Source of the DNA: Lumbricus terrestris
Lineage: Eukaryota > Annelida > Clitellata > Crassiclitellata > Lumbricidae
Direction: 5' to 3'
Assembly: GCA_949752735.1 (NCBI GenBank)
Contig: OX457051.1
Coordinates: 2,778,629 to 2,842,628 of the forward strand
Length of the DNA: 64,000 nucleotides
The notes under the pieces are model-generated. The model saw only the letters and a program-made list of their open reading frames with translations. It was not told the DNA's origin and made no database searches. The translations under genes were made by a program, and so were the position numbers. Positions 51,587-62,876 of the stretch are shown piece by piece; position 1 is the stretch's first letter, and each line of letters begins with the position of its first letter.

Positions 51587-54150
51587 TCATTCATTCATTC
51601 ATTCATTTCGAGGACTTATATAGCGCCCCTTCAAGAAACCTACTCAGAGGCGCTTCCAGCCCAGCCACAGCTAAAAAATAGGATTTGAGATACTTAAAAA
51701 ATGCAGAGGAATTTAGCCTAGGCATAAGTCGCAAGGTTAGTGGGAGGCCATTCCAGATAGCGGGACCCACAACAGAAAAGGCTCGGCGCTGTCTCATAGA
51801 AGTGCGAGTTCGCGGCACCAAAAGCTCACCCATTGCCGCCGAGCGAAGAGCTCGACGGGCTGCAAGGTCTGAGACAGGTCGACAAAGGCTAGACAAGTAG
51901 GACGGAGCACAAGAAAGACGGCATCGCCAAACAAGTGCAGCAACTCGGTAGGAGATGCGCTGTGAAACAGGGACCCAGTGAAGAACGTCACGCATATAAG
52001 CAGAGACGGGGGCATATTTAGGAATGCGGCCAATGAGGCGAGCAGCCGAACGAAGAACTCGTTCAAGGCGCCCAATTAGTCCAAGTGGCAGACCCACAAG
52101 TACCGAACTGCAGTAATCAATTCTACTAGTGAAAAAGGCATGCACAAGAGTCATAATAGCACTATGAGAGAGGGATCTTGAGACAACTCGGAGTTGACGA
52201 AGCTGGTAGTAGCAACTACGAGTGACCAAATTGATATGCTTTGAGAAATTGAGCTCTTGATCCAAAGTAATTCCAAGATCTCGCACTGTGAGAGAGAATG
52301 AGATATCAGGGAAAGTTGCTGATTATTAAGTGCAGGTCAATGGATGCCAATTGCCTGCGAGTACCAAACCAGATGAACTGAGTTTTAGAGGGATTTAGTA
52401 GCAAACGATTAGATGCCATCCATGATGAGAGAGCATCAATGGCATTGGACATTAGAGACACAGTGGACAATGCATCAGCAGCAAAGCAGTGAGCATAAGC
52501 CTGCACGTCATCAGCATAGAGTTGGTGCAGGAGACCACATGCAGACAACAGTGTTATTTCTATTAACTGAAACTGTAACTGAAATAGCAGAATAACTGAA
52601 AAATCTATGCCAGTTAACTGTAACTGAAACTGAAACTGAAAAATGTTTAATAACTGAAACTGTAATAGAAACTGAAAAACAATAACTGTATAACTGAAGA
52701 ATCAAAAGGAGTTAACTTGAAAATAAAACAAGTGCTTTTTTACTTACTTATTGAACGGAAATTCTACTCTACTAAACGTTAAGTTTTCTATGTTCATTTC
52801 ACCTCCGGTTCCTGTCCCTTTCCTATTCCTTTCCTGCTCAGGCTTGCAGAGCTAGCCAGAATATTGAAGCCATTTGGGGAGCAGACAGATGCAATGCAAA
52901 CAGACACTCTTGCACTCTCCAACATTATTCCATGCCTTAGAGCTTTCCTTGAACCTCCAATATCCAACAGTCTGCAAGACACTTGCTGTTTCTCTACTTC
53001 GATCTTTACGTCTACGGTTCGCAGTGTTCTTAGATCCTACTTCTGTGTCCTTCGATCCACTTCCGTCTGCTGCCTGCCTACTGGATCCCACTGTGTCATC
53101 AACAATGGGTCGAGATGACACGGCTTTTTTCTCCCTAGTTTCGTATCTATTATATCGTATCTATACATTTCTCACAACATAACTATTCAGAGGCGTTCTC
53201 AGCACGGAAACTTCGGGGGAGAAGAAATGCCTTTAAAGAACACGAGACCAATGAAGAAACTTGTCATTAGTTGAGCCCTTACTGCCCCTTAGTGTATAGT
53301 ATAGTAGTATGTTTGACTAATGCCTTTCTATAACATTTGTAATTCTGCTATTACATGACAAGTTGATCAATCACTTTGAGGGATGTTTCACTCGTTATCT
53401 TTTGGTTTGTGAACATTATGTGAATTCCATTGTTTTTATTGTAAGTTATAATATGTTGACACTGTTGGCATGTCATGAAAGGCACTTACATATAAAATAC
53501 TTCTTTAAAATGTTTTGCAGGCCGAAAGTGCACAGACGCAACTTTGCGCAATATGTGTGACTGTGATCAGTGTCTTAGTAGTTGTGACGTTTGAATATAC
53601 ACGTAATAACTGTAACTGAAACTGTAACTGAAAAATAAGAAATAACTGTAACTGAAACTGAAAAATCTCATTGCAGTTAACTGTAACTGAAACTGTAACT
53701 GAAAAATAAAAAAATAGATAACTGTAACTGTAACTGTAACTGAAAAACCATAACTGAAATAACACTGGCAGACAACAAGGAACTAATACCAGCTGTATAG
53801 AGGACATACAGTAAAGGGCCCAACACTGAACCCTGAGGCACACCAAAAGGGGCTGAGACCCAACCCGACCTAGAGGCACCCAAAACCACACATTTAGTGT
53901 GCCCAGACAGAAAAGAACGAAGCCATTCTAAGGGAGCACCAGTCAAGCCAAAGGAAACAGAGAGACGATGTAGTAAGATAGAATGGTCAACAGCATCAAA
54001 AGCGGCACTAACATCAAATAGAGCTAAAAGTGTGACCTGACCACGGTCTATGGCGCCATACAAATCATAGGCGGACCAAAAGACTTTCAGTAGAATGATT
54101 TCTACGAAAACCTGACTGTTGAGAGGGGAGTAACCCATGCATGTATAGCT
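51587..54150 (-). mobile_element. L2/CR1-type LINE split by a hAT-like element
   Basis: Tail (ATTC)n at 51587-51607, then the antisense of the L2 3' hairpin (TATATAGCGCCCCTTCAAG). The RT frames on - read LLPSQQSGFRRNHSTESLL (54140-54085), [20 protein letters not shown] (motif A), [20 protein letters not shown] (motif B), then, beyond the insertion at 52549-53767, [12 protein letters not shown] (motif C). They end with RDLGITLDQELNF and FSVVGPAIWNGLPLT. It has frameshifts near 52300 and 54085 and a missing 5' part. It lies in the NHL gene's intron in the same orientation as the gene. Confidence 0.85.
52549..53767. mobile_element. 1219-bp hAT-like non-autonomous element, copy 2
   Basis: Same length and ends as 2815-4033 (CAGTGTTATTTC ... 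GAAATAACACTG). It is flanked by a different 8-bp duplication, GCAGACAA (52541-52548, 53768-53775). The few differences I can see from copy 1 are single bases, for example CATGAGACC versus CACGAGACC. The RT frame of the host LINE is continuous across the insertion point. Confidence 0.9.
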
Positions 54151-54660
54151 GTAAGGTGGGCCTACTGTGACATCATATTTTAGCAGGATGACTTTGAAGT
54201 CGCAAATAAAGAATTTTTCATAGTCAAATGTTGCTATTGAAACAGTAAAAATAAAATTTCTCAGACAATAAAATGGCCAAGGCTTCATTGACAGACAAAA
54301 TGTGTATTCAGATAATTATTTCATGAGCAAGGTCTTGGAGCTTAAGCTATAATCAACACTTAGGCCTACTCTGATGAACAGTGAGCAGTGATTGTTGTGA
54401 GCTGAGATTCAAGGGAGTTAATTCAAGAGAGTTGTGAGTTTTAGGATCGAGTGACTGTGGTGAAAATATCAACTTTCCGGTGACGAAGGCCAAGAGTCGA
54501 ATCTTCGAATCAAATAGGCATACCATTAAAATGAATAACTAATACAATGTCATGTAGCCTATTGCTGTCACTGACCTCGATTCCATTGTTTTGAAATTGA
54601 CTAAAATTTCGCAAAAATATAAATAATGTTGCCTTATGAACAAAAATGCTTGCAATTGGT
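54151..54660 (-). other. Intron of the NHL gene, 5' part
   Basis: Non-coding AT-rich sequence. Nothing recognised. Confidence 0.45.
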
Positions 54661-54974
54661 TACTCTGACGACGCATTTATTTGTATACTTTGGACCTTAG
54701 AGGACTTCCCAGTTGCAATCATGACAACCACAGATTCATAATTATCCAAACACAATCTACCTGGCTGTCGCTGCAATGTCTTCGCCAATAGCTGATCGCG
54801 TTCCAGTTTTAATTGATCGTTTTCTTCTCTCAGTATTCGACATTCCTCTTCTGACTGCGAACACGATTCGCCTTCGAAGGAGTCGATGGTCGGCTGAGGT
54901 TCGACTCCCGATTGGAGAACAACCAGAAACAGGACAACGAAGACGAAAGCAGTCTTGTCGTTAAACATTTTCAT

Positions 54975-55437
54975 CGATGAATTTTGTTCACGTGCGATAT
55001 CATGCGCTCTCACAATTTCACTCTTTAGGCTACTGAAATGCGATTGACGATGCACAAAAAACTATCTCAATGGTTCTCCTTCAAATACGAACAGTTGAGT
55101 TTTGATAGGAAAAAAAACTAATAGCCTCGAAGCAATTTCTCCATGTAACTTCAGCGGCGATTAGTATTTTAGTTACATATGAAAATATTGATAACAAACC
55201 ACGAAGTTGGATGACGGATGAAAATCTTCAGACCAAAACAAGAAGCGGGATGATTTTTCTGATGTTTTTAGTGTAATAAATGTGATGATTGATGCAAATT
55301 ACAGTTTACAGGGGTAATGTTTAGGAGGAGGTAATTTGAAACTTTCACACCGGGAATCCCGGACCGTTGGCAGCCCATGATTATTGGTCTATGTAGCCTA
55401 CGATGTATGCATCTAGGAAGTGGGAGTATTTAGATAG
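54975..55437. other. Upstream region of the NHL gene
   Basis: At 55200-55260 it has two GAAG(T/C)(T/G)GGATGA words of the minisatellite family. At 55350-55375 CCGGACCGTTGGCAGCCCA is an inverted hAT-like end similar to that at 45877. No TATA box was recognised. Confidence 0.45.
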
Positions 55438-55576
<139 letters not shown>

Positions 55577-55689
55577 AGAGAGCTGTGCTTGTATCGTCGC
55601 TGATAGTGATAGTCCCTATTTGTTGCAGGAGGTGAGACAACACGGACTTTTGGTCTGAGTGGGAAATGTGTCATAGACAACCACTTGTG

Positions 55690-55865
55690 TAGGCCTATGT
55701 GTGTGTCTTGGTGAGTGCGTGCGCATGTGCGTGTCTGTGCGTGTGTGTGTCTGTGTGAGTGTGTGGCATTGTGATTGGGCGGCGCGATAGTTGTCTGTTT
55801 GCATGTCTGCCAACCTGTGTGTGCCCGTCTGTCTGCATGTAGGTCCGTGTGTTCTGTATGTGTAG
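55690..55865 (+). repeat. GT-rich imperfect microsatellite
   Basis: GTGTGT, GTGCGT and CTGT words without a fixed period. Confidence 0.7.
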
Positions 55866-56147
55866 GCTATCATTCTGGACGACCCTGGCGAAAGTGTCCG
55901 TTGTATAATGCCACGTGATTGACACATAGACATGATGACCGTTCTGACGAAAGTTGACTTTTATCTGATGACGTTGTTTCGGGCGGAGTAAAAGAAATTG
56001 GGGGTTAAACCCGCATATTGACCACATTGGGGGTTTGCATCCGCCTATTATTTAGCCTATTATTTACTGTACTAGTCCGGGATTGAAATAATATCTTACC
56101 GCGTTCTGCACGCACTCTGTATGCACGGAGGCGTAGGCTGTGGCAGC
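55866..56147. other. Unassigned sequence
   Basis: No recognised feature. Confidence 0.4.
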
Positions 56148-57287
56148 TTATAGACCAGGCTTGGAATCTCAAAATGGCACTGTTAGAAGCAAATCATGTA
56201 ACAATTTGCTAACCGGTGTTTCTAGACTAATTTGACCCTGCTGAAAACGAAAATCGCGGTTAGCAAGCTGGATTTTTGGCCGTTCAATGGGAAAACAAGA
56301 TGGCGGACAAAATGGCGGTCAGTTGCTTCAAATGTCTATAAGTAAAGTATTGTATGTGACAGGAACACGATTTTAGACTCTAAATTAAGATTACAGGGTG
56401 CAAGGAATACAATGGAACCAAATACACATATGTAGCACTGCAAGAAAATCAAAATGGCGGACAAAATGGCGACCAGAATCTTAAAATGGCTGTAAGTGAA
56501 GTTATGTATGCAGTGGAATCATGATTTCAGGGTCTAAATAAACATTTTCGGGGTCAAGGAATGCAATGGAAGCAAGGTAACATATGTGGCATTGCACGGA
56601 AACCAAGATGGCGGACAAAATGGCGGACAAAATCTTCAAATGGCTATAAGTGAAGTTATGTATGCAATGGAATCATGATTTCAGGGTCTAAATCAACATT
56701 TTCGGGATCAAGGAATGCAATGGAAGCAAGGCAACATATGTGGCATTGCACGGAAACGAAGATGGCGGACAAAATGGCGGACAAAATCTTAAAATGGTCA
56801 TAAGTGAAGACATACATATATGCAAGTAAATCATGATTTCAGGGTCAAAATCAACATTTTCGAGGTCAAGGCATGTGATGAAACCAATGTCACATATATA
56901 GCACTGCATGGACACCAAAATGGCGGCCAGATTCTTGAATTGGCTGTTAGTGAATTTCTATGTCTAATGAATACATCAATTCAGAATGTAAATGAGAATT
57001 TTCGGAATTAAGGAAAGTGATGGAATTAAAAGCACGGAATATATTATGTGACACTGCCAGAAAACCAAAAACCAAAATGGTGGACAAAAACTTCAACTGG
57101 CTATGAGTGATGTCTTGAACATATGCGATGGAGACTTGATTTCAGTCTGGACTAGTAATTTCCAGGCCATATGCTTCCAACAAAATCACATGCAATGTTA
57201 TGCAGTGAAATTGTCATACCTATAGTGAAAATTTTTAGTAGCCTATGACTGCACTGCAGTTTAACTATTGCTGGCTTTTTGTATATA

Positions 57288-58686
57288 CAGGGTGGCTCAA
57301 AAAAAAACGTACCACCGGGGAAAATGCGATATCTTCGCAGCCGATTGGTGTTTTTCTGCGAAAATTTCACAATTTGAAGGGGAATGAATATACAACAATC
57401 CCTGAAAGTTTCATTTGAAACTTTTCATGTTTGCAAAAGTTACAGCTGTTCAAACTTAAAATTTCGTTTTTTCAATTATCCGGAGAATCATGCTCCAATA
57501 CAAGTGATTTCATTAGGATGTTTGGCAAATTACAACACACACACATTGATGATGATGTCATACGACCTCACTATGAGCTGTAGAGAAGCTGTTTATGAAG
57601 CAATCTGCTGGTATTTGGTGATATTTTATAGATTAAGGTCTCAATTGGTGAACCCAAACAATGAACGTCATGGGCAAAGTTTCTGCAAAAGATAAAATGG
57701 GAACTCGGACTTTGCATGAACAGAGACTGAGACATCGCGTGATCATAGCAAAATACCCAGTGAAAAGTGGAGCCTGAGCACATTGAAGACTATCTGCAAA
57801 CGTGTTTATGTAACGAAGATCAGATGTCAGAAGAGAGACAGGAAGTGGTCGCTTGATCTGACGGAAAAAGCGCGATTTTCACGAAATTCGCTTGGTAATC
57901 GAAAGGTCAAGTTTGCAAAGCAAATCGTGGTTTCGGCATCAGATATGCCGGCGTGTGTTGCGGCTGCAAGAAAAGACTGCAATTAATCCCATTCAGTAGG
58001 TTAGATGTCAAACTCATCATTGAACTCGCTTACCCAGACTCATTGAAGACCAGGTATGCTCTAACATCTGGTTTTATTATGCAGCAGGACAGTGCGCCTG
58101 CTTGCTCGCACGGCAAGGTTGATTATGATGGCGCTACCTTATTGACATCAACTGAAGTAAATGCATTGGCAAAGATGACTAACAAACTCGACCTCAGCCC
58201 TCTTGATTATCACGTCTGGGGAGCTATGCTGGAACGCTGCAAGACATTTAATCCCAAGTTGGAGAACATTGGCCAGCTGAAGCAAGTCTTGCTGCTAATG
58301 TGGGGTCCGTTGCCGCAGGACCCGACCAACAAGGCCATACTAAGCTTCACAAAAAGAATTTGAGCTTGTGTTAAGGCAGAGAGTGGACACTCTCATTATA
58401 CCTTACAATAAACTGCAAAACCGAATGCTGAGGTCGTAGGGAAAAGTGATATCATATGACATGGAAATCTACAAGTGACGTAAATTTTCCGCGGATATTT
58501 GAAAAAACGAAATTTTAAGTTTGAACAGCTGTAACTTTTGCAAACATGAAAAGTTTCAAATGAAACTTTCAGTGATTGTTGGAAATTCATTCTCCTACAA
58601 ATTGGGATATTTTCGCAGAAAAAGTTCAATCGGCGGCGAAGATATCGCATTTTCCCCGGTGGTACGTTTTTTTTTGAGCCACCCTG
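57288..58686 (+). mobile_element. Tc1/mariner-like element with long inverted ends
   Basis: Starts CAGGGTGGCTCAAAAAAAA and ends TTTTTTTTGAGCCACCCTG, with TA on both sides (57286-57287, 58687-58688). The inverted similarity extends about 200 bp (for example AAAAGTTACAGCTGTTCAAA and its reverse near 58530). The interior holds a decayed transposase. It inserted into the middle of the ATGGCGG foldback. Confidence 0.85.
57660..58400 (+). pseudogene. Decayed Tc1/mariner transposase
   Basis: Frame-shifted + strand reading. A DNA-binding side is suggested near 57840 (RKWSLDLTEKARFSRNSLGN). The catalytic part is at 58070-58363: FIMQQDSAPACSH, LDLSPLDYHVWGAMLERC and then PTNKAILSFTKRI. The QQD.AP and SPLDY.VWG.ML motifs mark the second Asp and the region of the third acidic residue in Tc1/mariner transposases. 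Several frameshifts make it inactive. Confidence 0.75.
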
Positions 58687-59814
58687 TACAGGATGCATGC
58701 TTCAATGTTTCATAACTTGGCCTATCAATAGTTTCACCTTTTCATGACTTGACGGATATAGGGTACCGTAGAGTCAATTCAGGCCTTGCTGCTGTCAATG
58801 CAATTGAACATGAGTGCACATGACAAGATCGCACTTCGATAGCAGCAGGGCCTGATGCTACGTTTGTCAACTTCACATGATTTGCTGTAGACCAACTCTA
58901 TAATGTGGCTTTGGCGCACACTGGTAAAGATTACTTTCAAGATAAAGATAAAGATTACAAATTTTGCATACATAACTTCACTTATAGCCATTTTAAGAGT
59001 TTGTCCGCCATTTTGTCCGCCATCTTGGTTTCCTTACCACACTCCATCCGATGAATTTGAGGATGATATCTGAACATCAATATCTAGAAAAATGGGCCTT
59101 TCCAAACTTACAGCTTGGTAATGAGCTCATAATGGAATGTTCCAAATGTAGAAAGTAAGTGGGAACTTTCAAGTAGTTTATTCATGCATTCTTTCAGCTG
59201 ATTGCTGCTAAATATGTCAAATCACATCCAGTTGTAGCATGAAGGACACTCAATTCTTCATATATAGTTACGTGATTTGGATGAGCTTCCGTTCCGCTGA
59301 TGTTCCTGACATCACCAAAACACCGTTAAATATAAAGCAAACACATATGACCCGGCAGTGGACAACACCTTATCTTTTTTCATGTAACCACCAGCAATCG
59401 CTCTAGTCCATATCTCCAAATGTGGCTGTTGAGAGCTGAATAGACAGGAATGTTCAAAGCTAGATCAGTCTTTCTTTCAAGCATACCAAGAACATTCACC
59501 AATTTTCTGACAACGAAGTATTTCAGGACTCCACACAGTGACAGAGTTGTGGTGGTAATTTTCTGTACGATTTCACTTTTTAAAAGCAATGTCCACTATA
59601 TCTTTCGAAGGCAATAATTATTAACCCTCTTGTAGCAAATCGAAAGTAGGCTACCTGCACACAGGTATCCACTGTATCTGTCAGGTCACCAAATGTCTTC
59701 GCGTTTGGAGGTTCCCTATTGCTTGAACCATTGCTTGTCCATCAATAATTTGTCTGCAACAGGTTGGATGAACTGCGTTGCGACTTATGAGCATATCACA
59801 ATATTTGGTCATGT
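58687..59814. other. Foldback centre, unassigned
   Basis: Apart from an inverted ATGGCGG unit at about 58960-59030 (TTGTCCGCCATTTTGTCCGC), nothing is recognised up to the L2 fragment. Confidence 0.45.
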
Positions 59815-60235
59815 CTCATACAATATGCGGGATGTCTTGCATTGGCCCCCTTTCCCGCAGCGGATTGCCTGCAGGATCTGTGTGTTGCTTAGGTAGTGCC
59901 TTGATGGACTAGCCCCATTATGTCTGAAAGAACTCTTGTTTTTCAACCTCGGATGTCCAGCGTCGATCTACTCTTCGGTTGGCGGACCAAGCTGAGCTGG
60001 TTCCCTCGCGGTCGGCTATTCGACATCACCTTTCATTCTCTGTAGGCTGTAGCTGGTACTAAAATCTGGAATGGGAATGGCCAACCCCTTTTCACAGCGT
60101 TTATTGCATGCCCATGGGTCACTCCACTCTGTTCCTTAAGAATCTAAAAACTGTCCTATTTAGTTGTAGTTAAGTCGGGAGCGATTCTGGACAGCCCACC
60201 TTGAAGAGGCACTACGTAAAATATTCTATGACTCT
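59815..60235 (+). pseudogene. L2/CR1-type LINE 3' fragment
   Basis: Reads YNMRDVLHWPPFPQRIACRI, related to [10 protein letters not shown]...QRI in the other copies. It ends with GGGAGCGATTCTGGACAGCC and TTGAAGAGGCACTACGTAAA, a decayed form of the 3' hairpin. Confidence 0.7.
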
Positions 60236-60626
60236 GCTATAGAAATGTGGACTGCACAAGTTACTTTTGCAGAGAGAATCCAATACCATTGGTTTTGAGA
60301 AAAGTCCATGGCACAATCATGTTTCCAGATCCATGGGACAGTGAGCTGGATACGATCTAATAAGGCACTGCATGATATACCAATCTTCCTTTGTAATTTT
60401 TTTCAGTGTTCTTTTGAAGAACACTCCTTGGTTTAAGACTTGCTGAAGGCATTGCGATAATTTGAATGATCATATCTGGTCAAATAAGAGAACATTGTAG
60501 ATAAATTCAACTGCGCAGGTTTCAGATAGATCTACCATCTTGCAAAGACCTGGCAAAAAATTTGAATCAAGTTTCCATTGCATGCATGACTTCACTAACA
60601 TCCATTTTGAAATTCTTGCCGCCATT
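60236..60626. other. Unassigned foldback sequence
   Basis: No gene. The end (GCCGCCATTTGG) is an ATGGCGG-type unit edge in reverse orientation. Confidence 0.4.
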
Positions 60627-60875
60627 TGGGGGGGCCCGGTAGAGTAGTGGTTAACACGCTGGCCAAGAGTGCGAGAGGTAGTGAGTTCGAGCCCCCGTTG
60701 GGCGGATTTGCTTTGTAGGCTGCTATTAGCGCCGTGTAATTACAAAGCTGTCTGTTCAGTTGGTAGTTAAGTTTAATTAAGATTACTGCATAACCTGTAA
60801 ATGTAAAGCGCAGTGCGTCTTGCAGGCGTTTAATTAAAGAAAAAATATTATTATTAATATTATTATTATTTTATT
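60627..60875 (+). mobile_element. tRNA-derived SINE
   Basis: The head GGCCCGGTAGAGTAGTGGTT (box A) is followed by AACACGCTGGCC, then box B GAGTTCGAGCCCC. A body with CTGTCTGTTCAGTTGG follows, and the 3' tail is ATT repeats (60845-60873). Inserted in the right arm of the foldback. It belongs to the same family as the SINE in the duplication at 48847-49302. Confidence 0.75.
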
Positions 60876-61663
60876 CACCATTTTGACTTCCAGGCAGTGC
60901 TATATATGCCACATTGGTTTAATCACATGCCTTGGCCTCGAAAATGTTGATTTAAACCCTGAAATCATGATTTACTTGCATATATGTATGTCTTCACTTA
61001 TGACCATTTTAAGATTTTGTCCGCCATTTTGTCCGCCATCTTCGTTTCCGTGCAATGCCACATATGTTGCCTTGCTTCCATTGCATTCCTTGATCCCGAA
61101 AATGTTGATTTAGACCCTGAAATCATGATTCCATTGCATACATAACTTCACTTATAGCCATTTGAAGATTTTGTCCGCCATTTTGTCCGCCATCTTGGTT
61201 TCCGTGCAATGCCACATATGTTACCTTGCTTCCATTGCATTCCTTGACCCCGAAAATGTTTATTTAGACCCTGAAATCATGATTCCACTGCATACATAAC
61301 TTCACTTACAGCCATTTTAAGATTCTGGTCGCCATTTTGTCCGCCATTTTGATTTTCTTGCAGTGCTACATATGTGTATTTGGTTCCATTGTATTCCTTG
61401 CACCCTATAATCTTAATTTAGAGTCTAAAATCGTGTTCCTGTCACATACAATACTTTACTTATAGACATTTGAAGCAACTGACCGCCATTTTGTCCGCCA
61501 TCTTGTTTTCCCATTGAACGGCCAAAAATCCAGCTTGCTAACCGCGATTTTCGTTTTCAGCAGGGTCAAATTAGTCTAGAAACACCGGTTAGCAAATTGT
61601 TACATGATTTGCTTCTAACAGTGATTTCTAGAGCCCTTTTAGAATTCCAAGCCTTGTCTATAA

Positions 61664-62150
61664 TGCTCTAACCGAAGAAGCGAACTGGCCTGAATGGAAT
61701 ATACACATATAGTACAACAACCGGATTCTACAGAACAGTTTTTGGAAAACACGCATGAATTTAGCTTAAACTAACCCAGAGTATGTAACCCTAAGCATAA
61801 GATGGAAAGTCCACTTACTTCAATACAGCGCATTTAGACAAGCAAGCAGGCTACACATCCATCATCGAAATTAACCCGGTTAACCTAACACAAATGTTGT
61901 GAATAATAAGCTACCCTAAGCTTGGAATTTAAGCTGATTTAATATTTTTTAAATATGTAATTCATCTTTCATTTTTCTCTCAACGTTTACGTCGAATCAA
62001 CAGTTAGATCTAATTTCAAGACGCGGACATTTCAATGTAGGCTAATCTCTGAAAATACGAACAAAATATTAACTATTATATCTATTACAGAACCACAGAT
62101 TTTCATATCTCGTAATCAGTGCAATGATTATTCAAACAGCCACTGATGAT
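61664..62150. other. Unassigned sequence
   Basis: AT-rich, no recognised gene or repeat. Confidence 0.4.
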
Positions 62151-62720
62151 TAACCCTCGGGCTACCAAGGGGGGTGGTTGCCACCCCCCTAGGTTTTTCC
62201 CAAATATTTTTTTTTCGTTTGGAATAAAATTTTGAAAAAATAGGTAGCTCTAGAGAGTTCATTTCACACATTTTGAGGTAAAATTTGTGATGATACTAGA
62301 TACCGTTCAAAAGTTATATCCGATATACCCGAGGTACCCCACCCTAGATTTTTGGCTATATCTTATCCGTCGTTTAATATGAAGAGACACAAATTATACC
62401 ATTCTTTAGAGGGAATGTGGGGCTACATTTCCATGTTCATTGAGTTGTCCTATGACAACCGGAAGTGCATAAAATAAATTTAAATATCTAAAAATAGATT
62501 TTATTTTCGTAAAAATTTCATGTTTTTCTATTATAGCGTATCCATAATTTATTTTTTAAGAAAAATAAATTATGCTATTCCATAGAGGGTATGAAGGGCT
62601 ATTTTGTCATACCAATTAATTTGACTTTTGATGACCGGAAGTGCTCAAAATAAATTAAAATGTGTGAAAATGTTGGGTTTTTACAACGCAAATCGATATT
62701 TCTGTGTAACCTTGGTCACC
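62151..62720 (+). repeat. Repeat with TTAACCCT-type start and internal duplication
   Basis: Begins TTAACCCTCGGGCTACCAAG and a hairpin GGGGTGG...CCACCCC. TTAA plus CCCT is how many piggyBac-type MITEs begin, but a second end was not found. Two related ~180-bp stretches share TAGAGGG.ATG..GGGCTA, GA(C/T)AACCGGAAGTGC-type and CAAAATAAATT words (about 62400-62480 and 62580-62660). Confidence 0.45.
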
Positions 62721-62761
62721 AGCAGCTTAAGAACTATAATTAGCTGAAACAGATATTGAAT

Positions 62762-62876
62762 ATGAATACATACATGCATACATACATCCATTCATGGATA
62801 CATACATGCATACATACATGTATACATACATACATACATATATACATACATACATACATACATACATACATACATT
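62762..62876 (+). repeat. (CATA)n microsatellite
   Basis: CATA units with occasional TGCATA/TCCATT changes. Confidence 0.95.

Larger units (their letters stand above)
50164..54974 (-). pseudogene. Secreted or anchored coiled-coil/NHL-repeat protein gene (one frameshift)
   Basis: Two exons on -. Exon 1 (54974-54761) starts MKMFNDKTAFVFVVLFLVVL, a signal peptide or membrane anchor. It goes on to a short Cys-containing acidic stretch and a coiled coil (EEECRILREENDQLKLERDQ), ending at donor GTAGAT in phase 1. Exon 2 (50997-50164; acceptor TTTCAG) has NHL-type repeats: PSYAFGVTVALDKIYVLCHE, WPFDIVYSNETKCFYIGDKD, DHPTHLSLDSKNNRLFVADS (then NNHRVIILD) and YPSRLFYDATHRRLIVAQYY. One extra base near 50695-50705 splits exon 2 into two frames. 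It may be a real inactivating change or a sequencing error, because the rest is intact. Total coding about 349 codons. A start at 55055 is also open but lacks a reason to be preferred. The protein would be secreted or a type II membrane protein with a beta-propeller; the function is unknown. The 3.8-kb intron holds a LINE and a hAT-like element. Confidence 0.7.
56148..61663. mobile_element. 5.5-kb foldback structure of ~154-bp ATGGCGG repeats
   Basis: The left end TTATAGACCAGGCTTGGAAT is mirrored at the right by ATTCCAAGCCTTGTCTATAA. Left arm: ATGGCGG words at 56300, 56454, 56608, 56762, 56920 and ATGGTGG at 57077. These are 154-158-bp units with shared text (AATCATGATTTCAGGGTCTA, CATATGTGGCATTGCACGGA). 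Right arm: the same units in reverse orientation at about 61018, 61172, 61328 and 61482, with further partial ones at 58998, 60617 and 60885. In the centre are a mariner-like element, an L2 fragment and a SINE. No transposase belonging to the foldback was recognised and no certain target duplication. Confidence 0.75.

Noticed and set aside
45877..55375. hAT-like left end at 45877 and inverted end at 55355-55375 as one 9.5-kb element
   Set aside because: The flanks show no shared 8-bp duplication, and the span includes a gene and unrelated elements, so these are taken as separate remnants.
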